From Kingdonia uniflora (Eukaryota > Streptophyta > Magnoliopsida > Ranunculales > Circaeasteraceae), in assembly GCA_014058105.1 (NCBI GenBank), contig JACGCM010001218.1:48723-112722 (forward strand): a stretch of 64,000 nt of DNA, read 5' to 3'. The notes beneath the pieces are model-generated. The model was not told the DNA's origin. It saw only the letters and a list, made by a program, of their open reading frames with translations, and searched no databases. Of this stretch, positions 1 to 11,566 are shown one piece after another. Positions within the stretch are counted from its first letter, which is position 1. The number at the start of each line of letters is the position of its first letter. The position numbers and the translations under genes were made by a program.

Positions 1-145
1 ATAAATTTTATGTTATCAAACAAATATTCAAACAAGGCACAATAAACTTATGTCTATCAAACTTTACAGTTTCCAAACACACAGAAAATAATTGCATCAA
101 AGACAAAATAAAATAAAATAGTTCGAATAGGATACCATAATGATA

Positions 146-2171
146 TTAATTATTCTTGCCAATCTCTACCTCGGACGGTGGCTTCACTTCAGTGCCAACA
201 ATTAAGACTTGCTTAGCTAGAGAGGGGGGGGGGGGTATATTCACTGGAGCAACGATATCCTCAACCAATTCATCTTCAGTATTCGAAGAAAAAACTATCT
301 CATGATACCTACCATCTAAGACAAGAGCGATATCGGCCTCGGTTAACCCAAAGTGACGATAAAATTAGATCAGATTATTTCTATCAACCGTCACTGTCGC
401 CAAATATTTCTCTAGGGTATCTTCACGCTCAGACATTTCCATACACCATTTCTCAGTAGCCTTTATCACCTCTGCCTTGCTTTATGTCTCCTTATTGAGC
501 TCCTCCCTGAGCTCCTTCAGCCGAGCTGTTTGAGCATTAAACTTTTGTGTGGGCTCTAAATACTCATGGTTTCTCTTCCCAATAAAATCCATAACCTCTT
601 TTACCATCATCGAGAGCTGCCAATACAATACACGAAATCAGCAATAGACATTTCGACCATACTACAACAAACAAAAATATTAATACATACCTACACTGTT
701 TACTCTTGAAATACAACTTCGAGCTTCCTCGGCTTAGTCCCCGCCATATTAAAACACCTTTGTTGTACATCCCTCAGATTGGTCACAGCTTTAACCCGAG
801 TTTGATCACTACCTTCGATCTCATCTTGTTTCCTTTTAAGAAATGTCTTTTCTATCTCTTGAGGAACGACCTCACTCACCGTCTGCTGCTCTACTGCGTC
901 TCAGATAGCCAGCTTGTCACCCTTTTTCCCTTGGGGTCACCTCCATAATAGAATGGGAATATTCTTGTAATGTTTTTTTAGCCTACGGAGTTTCTGCGCA
1001 CCGCTCGAACTCCTTGGCGGAGGCGGAGGGATACCAGTCAAATCCCCTAGAGGACAAAAGATCTTGCTCACTACCTTCTCTGTACCCTCTTGACCAGCCG
1101 TAACTCAATTTTTGTGAGCTCATTGCACTTTTAGAACTTTAGAGTCTATTCTTTTATTTGTATGGATATTCAACTCTCCAAACATTTGCTTCAACTCGAC
1201 CTGTTTAAGGGCTACGCAGTCAAACAAGCTCATTTTATTAGGAACAACTTTAGGATCGGGATCTGACAGAAAAAATCAAGGAAATGACTAGTAGTTCATA
1301 GACAAACTAATATTCGGTCAAGTTAGCAGGCATTACTTACTCGGATTAAACTATTTATATTCCAGGTCGAGCGCTGGTTCATCTGAAACCTGGATATAAT
1401 TACCCCTTACCCATATAAGATGGTCATTCCATAATTTACTAGTAAATTCGAAGTAAAAAATCTTTAGCCTTGACGAATCACTATTCAGGTAACCACTACT
1501 ACAAGCTTTCGCATACTTTATTTTGTAAAATTTTAGTATGTCAGCTACAACAAGCTGCCTCGTAGTCCCGTTCTCTCTCCATCTATCATTCAGCACCTTA
1601 CACATCCTCATCATTTCAAAAACATTTCCATTTCATAACCCCTTTCTAAAATTATGTCAAAGGAATCTTAAGACCGTATACCACCTGGTTCAGATAACAC
1701 AGAAACCCATCATTCAGGCCTGCCATACCCGACCCATTATAGTACGCAATCTCTATATCTTCCCCAATTTCTTTCTCCCTCTTTCATAAATCTAGACTGG
1801 GCACTTGATAAAGTACCTTTTCCCCTTTTCTTGGGACAAAGGTCCTAAACCGCAGACCCTGCCCCATTACATAATTCCCCAACTTTCTTATTAACTTTTT
1901 TTAAAATTTTATATATTCTTTCCCTACATCTACTTCTTCTGGATATACGTAAAATATCTCATCCTCCACCCCTGTTTCATCATCCTGCTATACTACATTA
2001 CTCACTTCACTGGGCATTTTAGTCCCTACACCCATTGTAACTTCCCTCCTATCTACAGTCTCCTTCAGGCCTCCACAATCGTCCTCTCTACCCGGCGAAG
2101 ATGTTTCCTCTGAACTGGATGACACTACAAATTTACTAATAGGCTTTAAGTTTTCAGAACGCATACTAGAC
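146..2171 (-). pseudogene. Spliced antisense accessory gene of Tat element, copy Z
   Basis: This gene runs opposite to the element. Exon 1 is 1341-2171 with ATG at 2162-2164. Intron 1 is 1263-1340 (GTAAGT...CAG, 78 bp, phase 1), exon 2 is 691-1262, intron 2 is 617-690 (GTATGT...CAG, 74 bp, phase 0), and exon 3 is 146-616, ending at TAA 146-148. Exon 1 carries YGLKIPL and a run RMCKVLNDRW that align with copy B, and resembles the plant 'putative gypsy type transposon' domain (PF04195, from memory). Exon 3 is a coiled coil followed by LTEADIALVLDGRYHE and an acidic, proline-rich tail whose code includes a run of about 13 C. Several in-frame stops (for example after RNNLI and in exon 1) make it a pseudogene. 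Its biochemical role is unknown. Confidence 0.72.
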
Positions 2172-2646
2172 CTACAAGTACAAACAATTTTTATTGTTAT
2201 TTCCTCTGTATCTATGGTCACATGATATTTCACACATAAAATAAAACCATACATATAACTTCTACAAATATTCACAAATACTTGAAAATAATCCTTTGTT
2301 AGTCCCCTACATTCTCAGAAAATTCCCATCCCCAATTAGTACCTTAAAACGGCGATGGATACAACAATAATACAAACTATTACTCTCTTCAAAAATACCA
2401 CAGAGCATCAAAATTTTACTAACCTGTACTGGAAGATCTTCAATCTTCTACTCTGCCTATAATTTTTACTGAGGATGAATGATTACGCTATTTCTCCAAT
2501 AATTTTTTTACTAGATGAACCTTTTACTATGGGATTACACTCAAAACTCAAGTGTTTTTCTCTCTAGAAATACTGGTTACACCACTTTTTTCTCTTTCTA
2601 TAACTATAGATAATTTATGAGGGAGAGAGAGAGACGAGTTTTTATA
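2172..2646 (-). promoter_or_regulatory. TATA box, noncoding exon and 5'UTR intron of antisense gene (copy Z)
   Basis: On the minus strand a TATA box (GAGTATAAAAACTC, core at 2639-2646) is followed by a probable noncoding exon of about 190 bp (2424-about 2612). A GT-AG intron follows at 2172-2423 (252 bp), with donor CAG|GTTAGT and acceptor TTGTAG. The acceptor lies 8 bp before the ATG. Copy B has the same arrangement with a 281 bp intron and its acceptor 7 bp before the ATG. The start site itself is inferred, not seen. Confidence 0.6.
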
Positions 2647-3117
2647 CTCTTCCTCAGTTCTTAAAATGACAACTCTTTCAGACACGTGTCGGTCACCCCT
2701 ACTGCCTCTACAAGCACATATTTTTGCCTCACAACATCATCATTACTTCTGTGATAACGTGTTATGTTATCACATCTCTCATTGCCTTTAGCCATTAAAC
2801 AATTCTGTCCCACCTTCCCATGACAATCTATTTGATCCATCGCCTTGCTTTTACACTCAATCAAGATAGTACCACACCGTACGTCATTCCTATAAATAGC
2901 AAATATTCAAAATTTGTAAATATTTGCACAGTTGTTAGAATCAGATAGCTGTAATCCATAGTATCCGCCACATAAGCGGTTAAACAAGCATATTAATACT
3001 AGTTTTTAGCTTGCAGAATTCAATCTACACTTTATCCTAAGATTTAACAGACAACAAGCACAAAATACTGCAAACAAATTACTTATTCATTTCGAGCTCC
3101 AATGTTCGAGCTTATAT

Positions 3118-3471
3118 TCACATATAGTTATATTTAAAGCAGCCCGGGTGATTCAATTCCCCATATGAGATTATCTCCTCTCCTGCTGCCCTCTTGTCCT
3201 CTTCAGCCAATTTATCTCGTGTGATCTCTTGAACAATATCCTATCGCAGGGTTGCATCTAGAAGTAACTCATGGAACACATCCTACCAGAAATAACGATC
3301 ATACTCTATACGCCTACCTTCGTCATCTAAACTGCCCAACTGCAACGGCCACTCTAGTAGCACAGCATTGCGAGGTAATATACGAAAGTACCGCTCACGA
3401 AGTTTGGAAACCTTGATGTTTAGCCTACTTTCGGTCGCATGATGAGCACGCTGAGAAAGTGTCCTCACCAT
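3118..3471 (-). pseudogene. Small antisense ORF s1, copy Z
   Basis: An antisense frame of about 117 codons from ATG 3469-3471 (MVRTLSQRAHHATESRL) to TGA 3118-3120, interrupted by two TAG codons (after YDRYFW and after DATLR). The middle part SKLRERYFRILPRNAVLLE resembles LQRRFRIEEDINAKML of the s1 ORF in copy B, and both then carry an aromatic-rich YFW/YWW segment. The C-terminal part is charged (DKLAEEDKRAAGEE). No known domain was recognised. A TATA-like box lies about 75-80 bp upstream, as in copy B. The homology with B is weak but matches in position and orientation. Confidence 0.45.
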
Positions 3472-3544
3472 GATAACTTCCAATAAACCAAAATCAAGTT
3501 TTTCTTATAGAAGAATACAATGCACATTACCAAAGGATTAAAAT

Positions 3545-3553
3545 CTTATATAG
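3545..3553 (-). promoter_or_regulatory. TATA-like box before antisense ORF s1 (copy Z)
   Basis: CTATATAAG on the minus strand, 74-82 bp before the s1 ATG. The spacing matches the TATA boxes before the two small antisense ORFs of copy B, which is the reason for calling it in AT-rich DNA. Confidence 0.4.
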
Positions 3554-3554
3554 C

Positions 3555-4878
3555 TAATATGGAGATCCTTTTTGTACAACATAGCCTCTTTAGCAGATTT
3601 TGAGGGAAGATATATTCTACGGGAATAGTTTTTAGTGACAAGGACATCAACAAATTTTTAGGAATATTCTCGATAACTATTCTAAGAAGTACATCCTAAG
3701 GGGATAATATTCATCACGTACTTTGCACAGATGATGCATTTGAAAAGATAGAACTCGCGCAACATATTCAAGTCCATCCCGAAGCAAATCCAACCAAGCA
3801 ACTATAGGACAAGAATCTTTTACCCAGCTACATCAAGGCATTTTCAAAACAGTTCGAAGCAACTTCTCAAAAGGACCGTCAAATCACCAGGATATTGAAG
3901 TATAGCGTAAACATCCTTTATCACTAGCAAAGGATACTTATAGTATGCTAGTAACATACTTTGACTCCTACAAAAGGGTACAGTTCATTGGAACTCTAAT
4001 GACCTAGTCCACCGAAGTACGCATATTAAAAATAACAACTGTGTTGAATACCATTGCACAATTCTAAGATGGCAGATTAAAAATTCTACAACCAGTTTGT
4101 ATAGCACAGTCTTATGTAATTCCAGGTTGACAGATCGAAAGTCTTATAAACAGTTCGACAAAAGTATTCTCATATTTTCCGTGTCAAGTTCAACTATACG
4201 TAAACATACCAATCAGATCTCATGCATTACAATCATGCTAGCAAATTATTTGAGTTTGACTTTTCCACACGACCTCCTTCCATCTTGAATATCTCTTTCT
4301 CGAACTTTCTCCCACAAACTCTCCACTATTTCACAAAAACTACTATCTCTCGGCAGCTAATTTTGTGTGTGTGTGTGTGTCAGTACATCACTTCTGCAAC
4401 AGAGTGATGTCTTATAGCTCACACCAATAAATTTCTTTCAGTTCGACACAAGTAACCGTTCCACTTTAACATATTTTCGACCTCCAAAATTCTCTTTTGT
4501 TATTTCCACTTTCTATCACAAAATTTGATCCATCAACAGTTCGAGTTACTATTCTCATTTTTTAGTTTACTTTATCAAACAGGGTATTACATACGTAGGC
4601 TAAGCACACATCTTTGAGTTTGAATTGTAATTCAAAATTGCCACACAACAAGAAATTTTCATTAGCTCAAATATTTCTTACAATATCTTAGAATTTTCCT
4701 ACAGAGTGATCTATAGATTACATTACATAAGATTATAGACTAAAACACTTTTTCAAGAGAAAAGAAAATTATTATAACAGAGCCTAAAGACGAAGACTGG
4801 AAGCCTGTTTCCATTCTCCGTCTCCCTTCTTCCTCTATAACCCCACCACCCCCGCATGGCAGAGAAAGAAGAATGATT
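3555..4878. other. Noncoding 3' region of copy Z between the small antisense ORFs
   Basis: No credible coding frame on either strand. The stretch 4680-4800 (attacattacata, then tataacagagcct) is shared with 50002-50175, which identifies the latter as the 3' untranslated part of copy A. Apart from a short GT microsatellite nothing else was recognised. Confidence 0.6.
4365..4380. repeat. GT microsatellite
   Basis: Uninterrupted TG/GT dinucleotide run of about 16 bp in the noncoding 3' region of copy Z. Confidence 0.9.
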
Positions 4879-5211
4879 CTATTTTTGTAGAATCCACTCA
4901 CTAGCAGGGTATCGGCGAGACTTCCTCAGATGAACACCAGCCGCTTTGTCCACCGGTGTAATAGCCTCCTATGCCAGAAGACGTAAACCATCCCTGTACC
5001 CTTGCCCCGATGTTACAATATAGTAAAAGCGGACCATTTGGTAATAATTGTTATCCGCCTCCTCCACCTCTTCATACGTCATACCATAGTAGGTAGGACA
5101 CATCAGAATTGGAGTAGGAAGATCCAAAGGCTGGGTCCCAAAGTATTGGAACTGGAGTTCTTACACTTTAGCAAGAACTCTAGCCTTGTGAGACTGGCAT
5201 CTGGTGGTCAC
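4879..5211 (-). pseudogene. Small antisense ORF s2, copy Z
   Basis: Antisense frame of about 110 codons, beginning at GTG ACC ACC (5209-5211, likely a decayed ATG) and ending at TAG 4879-4881, with two internal TAG/TAA stops. It aligns with s2 of copy B along its length: ELQFQYF against ELHMKFF, then a proline/glycine stretch, an EEVEEADNNYYQMVRFYY block against EEFFNGDSYSYLWDQLRFYF, and a following LA-rich segment. Shared spacing of E, Y, LRFY/VRFY and R residues supports one small protein family. No known domain was recognised and the function is unknown. Confidence 0.55.
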
Positions 5212-5535
5212 TGTCCTCTCAACAAAATAGTTACAAAGAAGAAAAGTTACAAAAGCTATGAAATCAAAGAAGTACTTGGCAACTAACAACTGTAACAATA
5301 AACCACAACAATATTTCTACTACAAACCCAATTAAAGATGACGTTCTAAATTCCTAATATCACCATGTATTCCGACAAAGTAATCTTGTCCAAAACCATT
5401 GGTTCTAGGGAACCCCACATCCCTAATAGAAATTCATGAAGGAATATTAAAAATTATCCCTGGGTATTAAATACATTATTAATGATGCTTCTCAGCCAAT
5501 ACCAATCTCCCATGATGCTTCTTGTACTCTTGGCT

Positions 5536-5548
5536 GAGAGGGGGTGGT
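5536..5548 (+). other. Polypurine tract of copy Z
   Basis: gagagggggtggt immediately before the TG of the 3' LTR; the purine-rich primer for plus-strand synthesis. Confidence 0.65.
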
Positions 5549-6122
5549 TGTAGTGCCCTATTCTGGATCTCGAACTTAAGCCTCATCTTTAACCATCATA
5601 CATTTACTTAACCTCATCAGCATACGACTACGTGGCACACTATGGAACAACTATAAAGAAGAGTTTACTTCTCATTCTTGACCTTTACATCAACAACTCG
5701 ATTCAACAAGTACTCCATCATTAATGAAGTCGTTACAAAATAGAAAGATCAGACCATTACGTAATCAGCTCAAAGACTTATCAAATCCATATTGTAACGT
5801 TCATAATTAATAATAATAATGGTCTTCAAACGGTTATATTATAAGACATATAAATAGGACCAGAGAACTTCAGATTAAGGACATGAAATTTGACATCAAA
5901 AATTCTATACAGAACTACTCAGAACATTCCTTGTAATAGCTAGCCATCATCAATAATATGTTTCTTCCAAAATCCCCAAGAGAGGTCATGGTTTTTATCC
6001 TATTCAAAGGTTTTCCACGTTAAACATTGTGTTAGCAGTTACTTGTTTCTTAATTCTTTTTAACGTTCTGATTATCTTTGGGGTAAGATACTAAATTCGG
6101 AATATGAAAATAGGCTCTTACA
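5549..6122 (+). repeat. 3' LTR of copy Z
   Basis: 574 bp from TGTAGTGCCC to CTCTTACA. It has a TATA box (tataaata, 5849-5856). Its U5 part carries the block gaggtcatggtttttatc...aaaggttttccacgtt, which is also found in the LTRs of copies A and E (gaggtcgtggttttt). This links the three LTR families. The second LTR lies outside the window. Confidence 0.78.
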
Positions 6123-6489
6123 GGGGATATATCTCATCTCCCTTTCCCCTCATTAATGGAGTCTCTTAAATTTAAAACAAATCCCTAGTACTCATCATCA
6201 TTTTCGCAAATATATTTAAAGATCAAAGTGAAAAAAAATCAAAATCGTGGAAAACCAATGAAAATTAAGTTTGGTTCTTGAGATTTAAGGAGTGTAGAAA
6301 CTAAAAAACACCTTATTTGAAGAGATAGAAACCCACTATCAGATTGGAGATTCCTATCATTTCTACAAAGAGGGACATTTTTTGGAAAAAGGTCGTGTCC
6401 CAAAATTAATTACTCACATCTACTGTAATCTTATAAGAATGTATTATAGCAAAGTCAGTGTGCAGAGATCGTCCACCGCACCGTACATA
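6123..6489. other. Unassigned flank between copy Z and the MITE
   Basis: AT-rich DNA without a frame, repeat or recognisable element; probably the target DNA into which Z and the MITE inserted. Confidence 0.5.
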
Positions 6490-7125
6490 TAGGGTTGGCA
6501 GTTTGGGCTAAAGCCCATGGCCCGACCCATAAAAAATCCAGCCCATACCGGCCCTACATGCTTTTTGGGCCTGCCCGAATCGGCCCAACTAATTGTATGG
6601 ATGGGCTATGGGCCACCTTCTTTAGGCAGCGACCCAACCCAAAAGTGATACCTACAAAGCCCGGCCCGAAGTTAGCCCGAGCTCGGCCCGAACCAGTCTG
6701 AGCCAACCTGGCTCGAACTACTCCAAGTGTTTTAAATAGCCGTTAGTGTATGGATAAATGGGGTTTAGAATGCCCAAACCCCTTATTTTGGGGTTTTCTT
6801 TAAATACATATAATGAATTTTTAATTTTTGTCCTATAAGATATATAATATGTTTCATTTAAACATGAATTTCATTAGTACATCGGCCTGAAATGTCCCTT
6901 TTAATGCCCGGACCATTAAGCCCAGCTCAAAATGTCCCGCTGAAACTCGGCCCGTACCAGCCTGATTATACCATGGGTGGGCCATAGGCTTAAGTAGGTT
7001 GACACCGGTCTGGCCTGGCCCGGCCTGAATAATGTATATGGCCCATCCCAGCCCGACCCGAACATTTGTTTGGCCCAAGAAAACTAGACTCGAGCCCGAT
7101 CTGACTGCCCAAACTGCCAGCCCTA
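6490..7125. mobile_element. Non-autonomous hAT-type MITE
   Basis: 636 bp with terminal inverted repeats: left tagggttggcagtttgggc, right gcccaaactgccagcccta. It is flanked by an 8-bp direct duplication (cgtacata 6482-6489, cgtacatg 7126-7133, one mismatch). The TAGGG..GGCAG ends and 8-bp duplications fit the hAT superfamily. Both arms extend inward as about 230 bp of GGCCCG/CGGGCC-rich inverted sequence around an AT-rich core, so it could fold as a long hairpin. There is no transposase; frames inside are by-products of the GC-rich arms. Confidence 0.82.
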
Positions 7126-7133
7126 CGTACATG

Positions 7134-7874
7134 GGAACCTATATAAAGGACCTAGGTACGCAATAATAGAGATACAATATTTAACTTTTAAACCTACCAA
7201 TAACAGCTTGGTGCCTCTATCCGAGAGCCCATTTACACAAACTGCTACTCAAAACTACGTAGTCTAGAAAACACCTAGACTTCATTGGCCCCATCCATTC
7301 TCGAACCATGATTCTATCACTTTAGCATCCTCATCTATGACAATGGTAGCTCACATAACATGAAGCACCACCAACAATGATGGAATGAAGGAGATGAAGG
7401 TAAATGTGCAGCAGCTAAAGATCGAACTGCACCATCGAGATGTCCAAGAGGACGAGCTGCAATGTGACAATGATAATCCTGAATATGACATTATCCCTAG
7501 CATCATATGGCAGAAAGCTCTATGAGAAGACAATCTTGACAGTGACATCGTCGTCATTACGAAGCAAGCTCCACTAAGCATACATAAGATGGAAACATGA
7601 GGAGGTTCAGCCAATTTATATCCGCCATGGTGACTGCGCTACTGCCTGGACACGGTAGGGTCGTGCACGGGGACACACATTTCACACCACCGTCGTTGTC
7701 ACCTCCGCATTTTTTTGCAGGAAATGAGGAATGACAAGCCTCTTCCAAAGTTTGCTCGCTCGATAAAAAATTGGGTATTGGATAGAGGACACCCACACTC
7801 GCCAAACTATTGGGAATGCATTTCGAGTTTGGTGTGTAAAATCCAGCACACACCTAACATTTAGAGGTGGTCGA
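7134..7874. other. Unassigned DNA upstream of copy A
   Basis: Contains a somewhat less AT-rich part (7350-7870) with overlapping short frames on both strands, none with a recognised domain. A decayed transposon or exon fragment is possible but cannot be supported. Its last 5 bp (gtcga, 7870-7874) form the left target duplication of copy A. Confidence 0.45.
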
Positions 7875-8438
7875 TGTAGGGACCTATCCCTCAACCTAGT
7901 TCAAGCTTGAACTACTTTAATATTACTCGCGCATTATACACGTGATATGTACTGTCAGCATTAACACCTAGACCACGAACTGATAACAAACATGGATGGA
8001 GCACTACAGTAAAATATGAACAAGTCAAGGACACCTGTCTCCCACGAACTAATAGTTATATATTTAACTACCACTTACCCCATTATCAGGAGAACATGCT
8101 TCTACATAATAATGAACTGCATGTAAGATCTATATAAAGGAAAAGTTCTAGAGGAGATAGGGACCAGATTTTCTATATTCTAAAACCACAAGAATTCTTA
8201 TTTTTTAAGATCAAGTATTTATAGCTCAAGAGATCACTTGTAATAAGATATCAGCCTCCAGCAATAAAAATTATAGTTACTAAATCCTCAACTCGAGGTC
8301 GTGGTTTTTACCTATACAAAGGTTTTTCATGTTAAATCACCTGTGTCATTTCTTGTATTATACTAATTCTTGTCACAAGTATATTTGGTGTAAGATCTAA
8401 TTTTGAGTTATTTTGAGCTGCAAAATTAGGCCATTATA
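7875..8438 (+). repeat. 5' LTR of copy A
   Basis: 564 bp, TGTAGGGACCTATCCC...GGCCATTATA (final CA decayed to TA). TATA box tatataaa at 8131-8138. Near-identical in layout to the solo LTR 10413-10998 and the 3' LTR 50518-51066. Confidence 0.85.
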
Positions 8439-8440
8439 TT

Positions 8441-8456
8441 TGGCACCGTATGTAGG
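8441..8456 (+). other. Primer-binding site of copy A
   Basis: tggcaccgtatgtagg begins three bases after the LTR (8438) and is a decayed form of the TGGCGCCGTCTGTGG seen in copy B. The tRNA it pairs with is not determined here; this motif is usual for Tat/Ogre-type elements. Confidence 0.7.
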
Positions 8457-8516
8457 AAAGAAAACATTTTCACGATATCCTAAAACATATATTTACTCTA
8501 CTATTCATTTTACATC

Positions 8517-10190
8517 ATGGTCACTTCAAAGTGACCAACAATAGGAGTTCAGCTCGATCTTTTAGTTGAACCAGAACAGCTCACTGAATTACGGGCGAAT
8601 CTCCATTCTGAGACAGAGAAGCGTAATAGCTCGAGCGTTATTTAGTTCTCGACTGAGAGCTCCGTGATAAAAATCTCGAAAGTGGGCGTCAAGCTCTCCT
8701 AACAGCATTCAAGATGCATCAAGAACATATGAAAACTATGCAGACCGCATTACAAGATTTGTAGTATACTCAACAAGTTCCCCTTACCAGAGATCATGAT
8801 CAAGTGCTAGCGAACTCCTAAATTTTTGTACGAGAAAGATTAGGACTTCGAATCCAGCAAAGCCATTTCCAGAAATCTTTAGCACGAACCACAAACTTCA
8901 ATTCATTTGGGAAGAGAAGCTCAATTTGATATTAGTAGAGGTCTCCGACCTTCCAAGCGTCAAAAGGAGAAGTAGCGACCTCAACCCAGAATACCAATAC
9001 GAGAATGTTTAAGCAAGGGTACCGGTACTCATAATCCTCGACCAGCTCGCCAAGTCACTCCAGTACCACGTCAGTACGTTACACAAGAGCACATACATCA
9101 TTGTATCAAGGAGTTGATCAAAACTCAAGCTCTAGGAAATAAGGTCGATTTTACCAAGTTGTAAGGTAGTCCGATTGCCAAAGAGTTAATTGATATGGAA
9201 GTACCAATAGGTTTCCATACTCTAAAGATCTATAAATTCAAAGGCACTGATCAAAAGGAGCACATTCAACAATTATGTGATTCACTGGGATTGTACTCAA
9301 ATCTCAACCATATTCTATGCCGTCTATTCACAACAAGTCTATAGGGAGAACCGTTACAATGGTTCTATTATCTACCTGAAGATTCCATCCTCATATTCGA
9401 CCAACTATAGAAGATTTTTATCAAGACGTATGCTCACAATAAATACAAGGAAGAGAATTTATATTCTCTTATTAGTCTTAAACAGTCACAAGGAGAGACG
9501 CTCAAGGTCTTTGCAATTTTTTGTATGGAGATCGCACGAAAAGTTGATAATCTTGATCAGAAAATAGCTCTTACTGCCTTTACAATTGTGCTATAACTCG
9601 TTTGTAAAGCAAATAAACATCTCTTCTTGAATAAACCCGTGACCTTGGAAGACATGATTACCAAGGTCAATGGGTATGTCGATCTGGAAAGGATTATGAG
9701 CGAAAGGCATAAATCTACTAAATTCGTCCTAACCACTAAAGGCTAAAACACATAACGAAGCAGTATACCAAAGGATGACCAGGGTGATTAAAAGTATTTC
9801 AAGGCAAACACAGGCTAATCTCGGAAAGGTAATTTATTACCTAAGCCGGTCCTCCCCAAGATGAATGTCTAGATCTCCTTAATTTTTCTCGTGCTGGCAA
9901 ACGACAAATTCTGCTGTGTATCTTAATCACTGGAACCGATTGAAGGAAAATTATATTGCATACACCACAAGGTAAATCATCATGAAACTGAAAACTGCTA
10001 TACTATACAAATGTTGCTAGAATATATTTTCAAAAATGGAAGAATGCACTAGTATATTATCGATCTAGAAGCATACAAGAATGGTAGCTATAAGACGTAG
10101 GTCAAAGTCGTCCAAGTCGAAGATCAAGCCAAAGAAAAGTACTTATACCATATGTACCATAGTAACATGATCGAGATCCTTCAGATTAGC
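8517..10190 (+). pseudogene. gag of copy A (decayed)
   Basis: From ATG 8517 the frame is broken by stops within the first codons (TGA at codon 6). The gag core is visible at about 9190-9720: GEPLQWFYYLPEDSI, then a frame-shifted helix-rich stretch ending LEDMITKVNGYVDLER. A zinc-knuckle of the Tat type, CIHHKVNHHETENC (CX2HX4HX4C), lies near 9955-10000. Gag is the structural protein that packages element RNA. Order and motifs match copies B and E. It cannot make a functional product. Confidence 0.75.
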
Positions 10191-10294
10191 AACTCTTCCT
10201 GATTCAAGCGACAAAGATTATCAGAGTGCTACTATCTCACCGCTCAAGATAAAGAAGCTAAACTTCTTCTTGAATCGAGCAATCGCTAGCTTGG

Positions 10295-11480
10295 AATTTT
10301 ATTTGAGGATTACGATATCAGTCATGTCAAGTTTCCTCATCATGATGCACAGGTTATCATGCTAAAGATAAAGAAAATTTTCATGCATACAATGATGATT
10401 GATACTGGCAGCTGTAGGGACCTATCCCTCAACCCAACCCAATTTGAACTACCTCCATATCAGACTCACGCATTTTACATGTGATATGAACAGTCAGCTT
10501 TAACACTTGCACCATGAACTGATGAAGATCATAGATCGAGTACAATAGAAAAGCATGAATAACTCATAAATACTTATCTCTCACGAACTCAATAGTTATT
10601 CAGTCAACCACCACTTCCCTCATTGTTTGGAGAATGTGTTTTAGCACGATAATAAACTGCGGGCAAAGCCTATTTAAGGAAAAAGTTCTAGAAGAGACCA
10701 GAAAAATATATGAGAAATTACCAAGAAAACTAAAATTTCTAGATTTCTAACACCAAATTTTATATTTACAAGATCAAGTATTTCAAGTTTGAGAGATTAC
10801 TTGTAATAAGATATCACCTTCAAGCAATAAAAGTTAATATTACTAAAACCCTCAACTCGAGGTCATGGTTTTTTACCAATTAAAACCACGCTAAATCACC
10901 TGTGTAATTTCTTGTTTTATATTAGTTTTTTTTCACAAGAATATTGGTGTAAGAGCTAATTCTGAGCCATCTCGAGCTTACGAAATTAGCCCATTATAGT
11001 AGTGGTATGAAAATACTCTTTTAGAGTACGATCGAACAAATAGGATTGGCCAATCAAGTTATTCTAAGCGATATCGATGTCAGTGGCTTTAATGGCTTAA
11101 AGGAAGAACGAGTAGGAAAGATCATCTTACCTATCACTGCTGGACCTGCCACAATCGATGTTGTATTCTACATCATTAACGCCAAATCTCGTTACTTAGG
11201 GATTATGGGCCACTGTTGGATCTACAACATGAAAGCAATCGCTTCCACGTATCATTAAACATTTTGCTTCAAGTATAATGGTGGTATCTATAAAATCAAA
11301 GGCAGTCCAAAGCTTTCCTGAGCTTTCAAAAATACCGCCTCTTCCATTCTTAAAACATCTAACAGATATGCTGCATAGTAATTACCGAAAGCTGGTCACA
11401 TCGATGATTAACCTTCTATAGAAGAACCTACAAAGTACATAAATATTGATAGACCTTGCAGAGGTACTTATATTTGTGCC
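10295..11480 (+). pseudogene. Protease of copy A, split by a solo LTR
   Basis: An aspartic protease frame runs from EDYDISHVKFPHHDAQ to the active-site MMIDTGS, where a 586 bp LTR is inserted. After the LTR it resumes with GMKILF and FNGLKEERVGKIILP, then YLGIMGHCWIYNMKAI. Removing the insertion and one 5-bp duplication restores the register seen in copy E (DTGST), so the split is an insertion and not a rearrangement. Stops occur on both sides. Confidence 0.72.
10413..10998 (+). mobile_element. Solo LTR of copy A's own family inside its protease
   Basis: 586 bp, TGTAGGGACCTATCCC...GCCCATTATA, alignable with both outer LTRs. Flanks gcagc (10408-10412) and gtagt (10999-11003) differ only by two C/T changes, so they are a target duplication altered by C-to-T decay. 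Only one LTR is present, so an inserted full element was reduced by LTR-LTR recombination. Confidence 0.82.
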
Positions 11481-11566
11481 AAGCTGGTCCAACACGACAA
11501 GGAAGCCCTCGTTCACTTCTTATGAATGAATCGAGATATCTTCGCTTGAACTTTCGACAAAAAGCC

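Larger units (their letters stand above)
1..6122 (+). mobile_element. Tat-lineage Ty3/gypsy element, 3' part (copy Z)
   Basis: Only the part downstream of pol is inside the window. It holds, in order, a spliced antisense accessory gene (146-2171 plus leader), two small antisense ORFs (3118-3471 and 4879-5211), a polypurine tract (5536-5548) and the 3' LTR (5549-6122). The plus orientation follows from the polypurine tract standing directly before an LTR that starts TG and ends CA. Assignment to the Tat group rests on homology of the antisense genes with copies B and E, which carry the diagnostic pol. The 3' flank after the LTR is gggga; the matching 5' flank is outside the window. Confidence 0.8.

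Noticed and set aside
6495..7132. Frames inside the hAT-type MITE
   Set aside because: They follow from the GGCCCG-rich inverted arms; no transposase motif is present.
7351..7894. A host gene fragment between the MITE and copy A
   Set aside because: Frames are short, mutually overlapping and without recognisable family motifs or splice structure.
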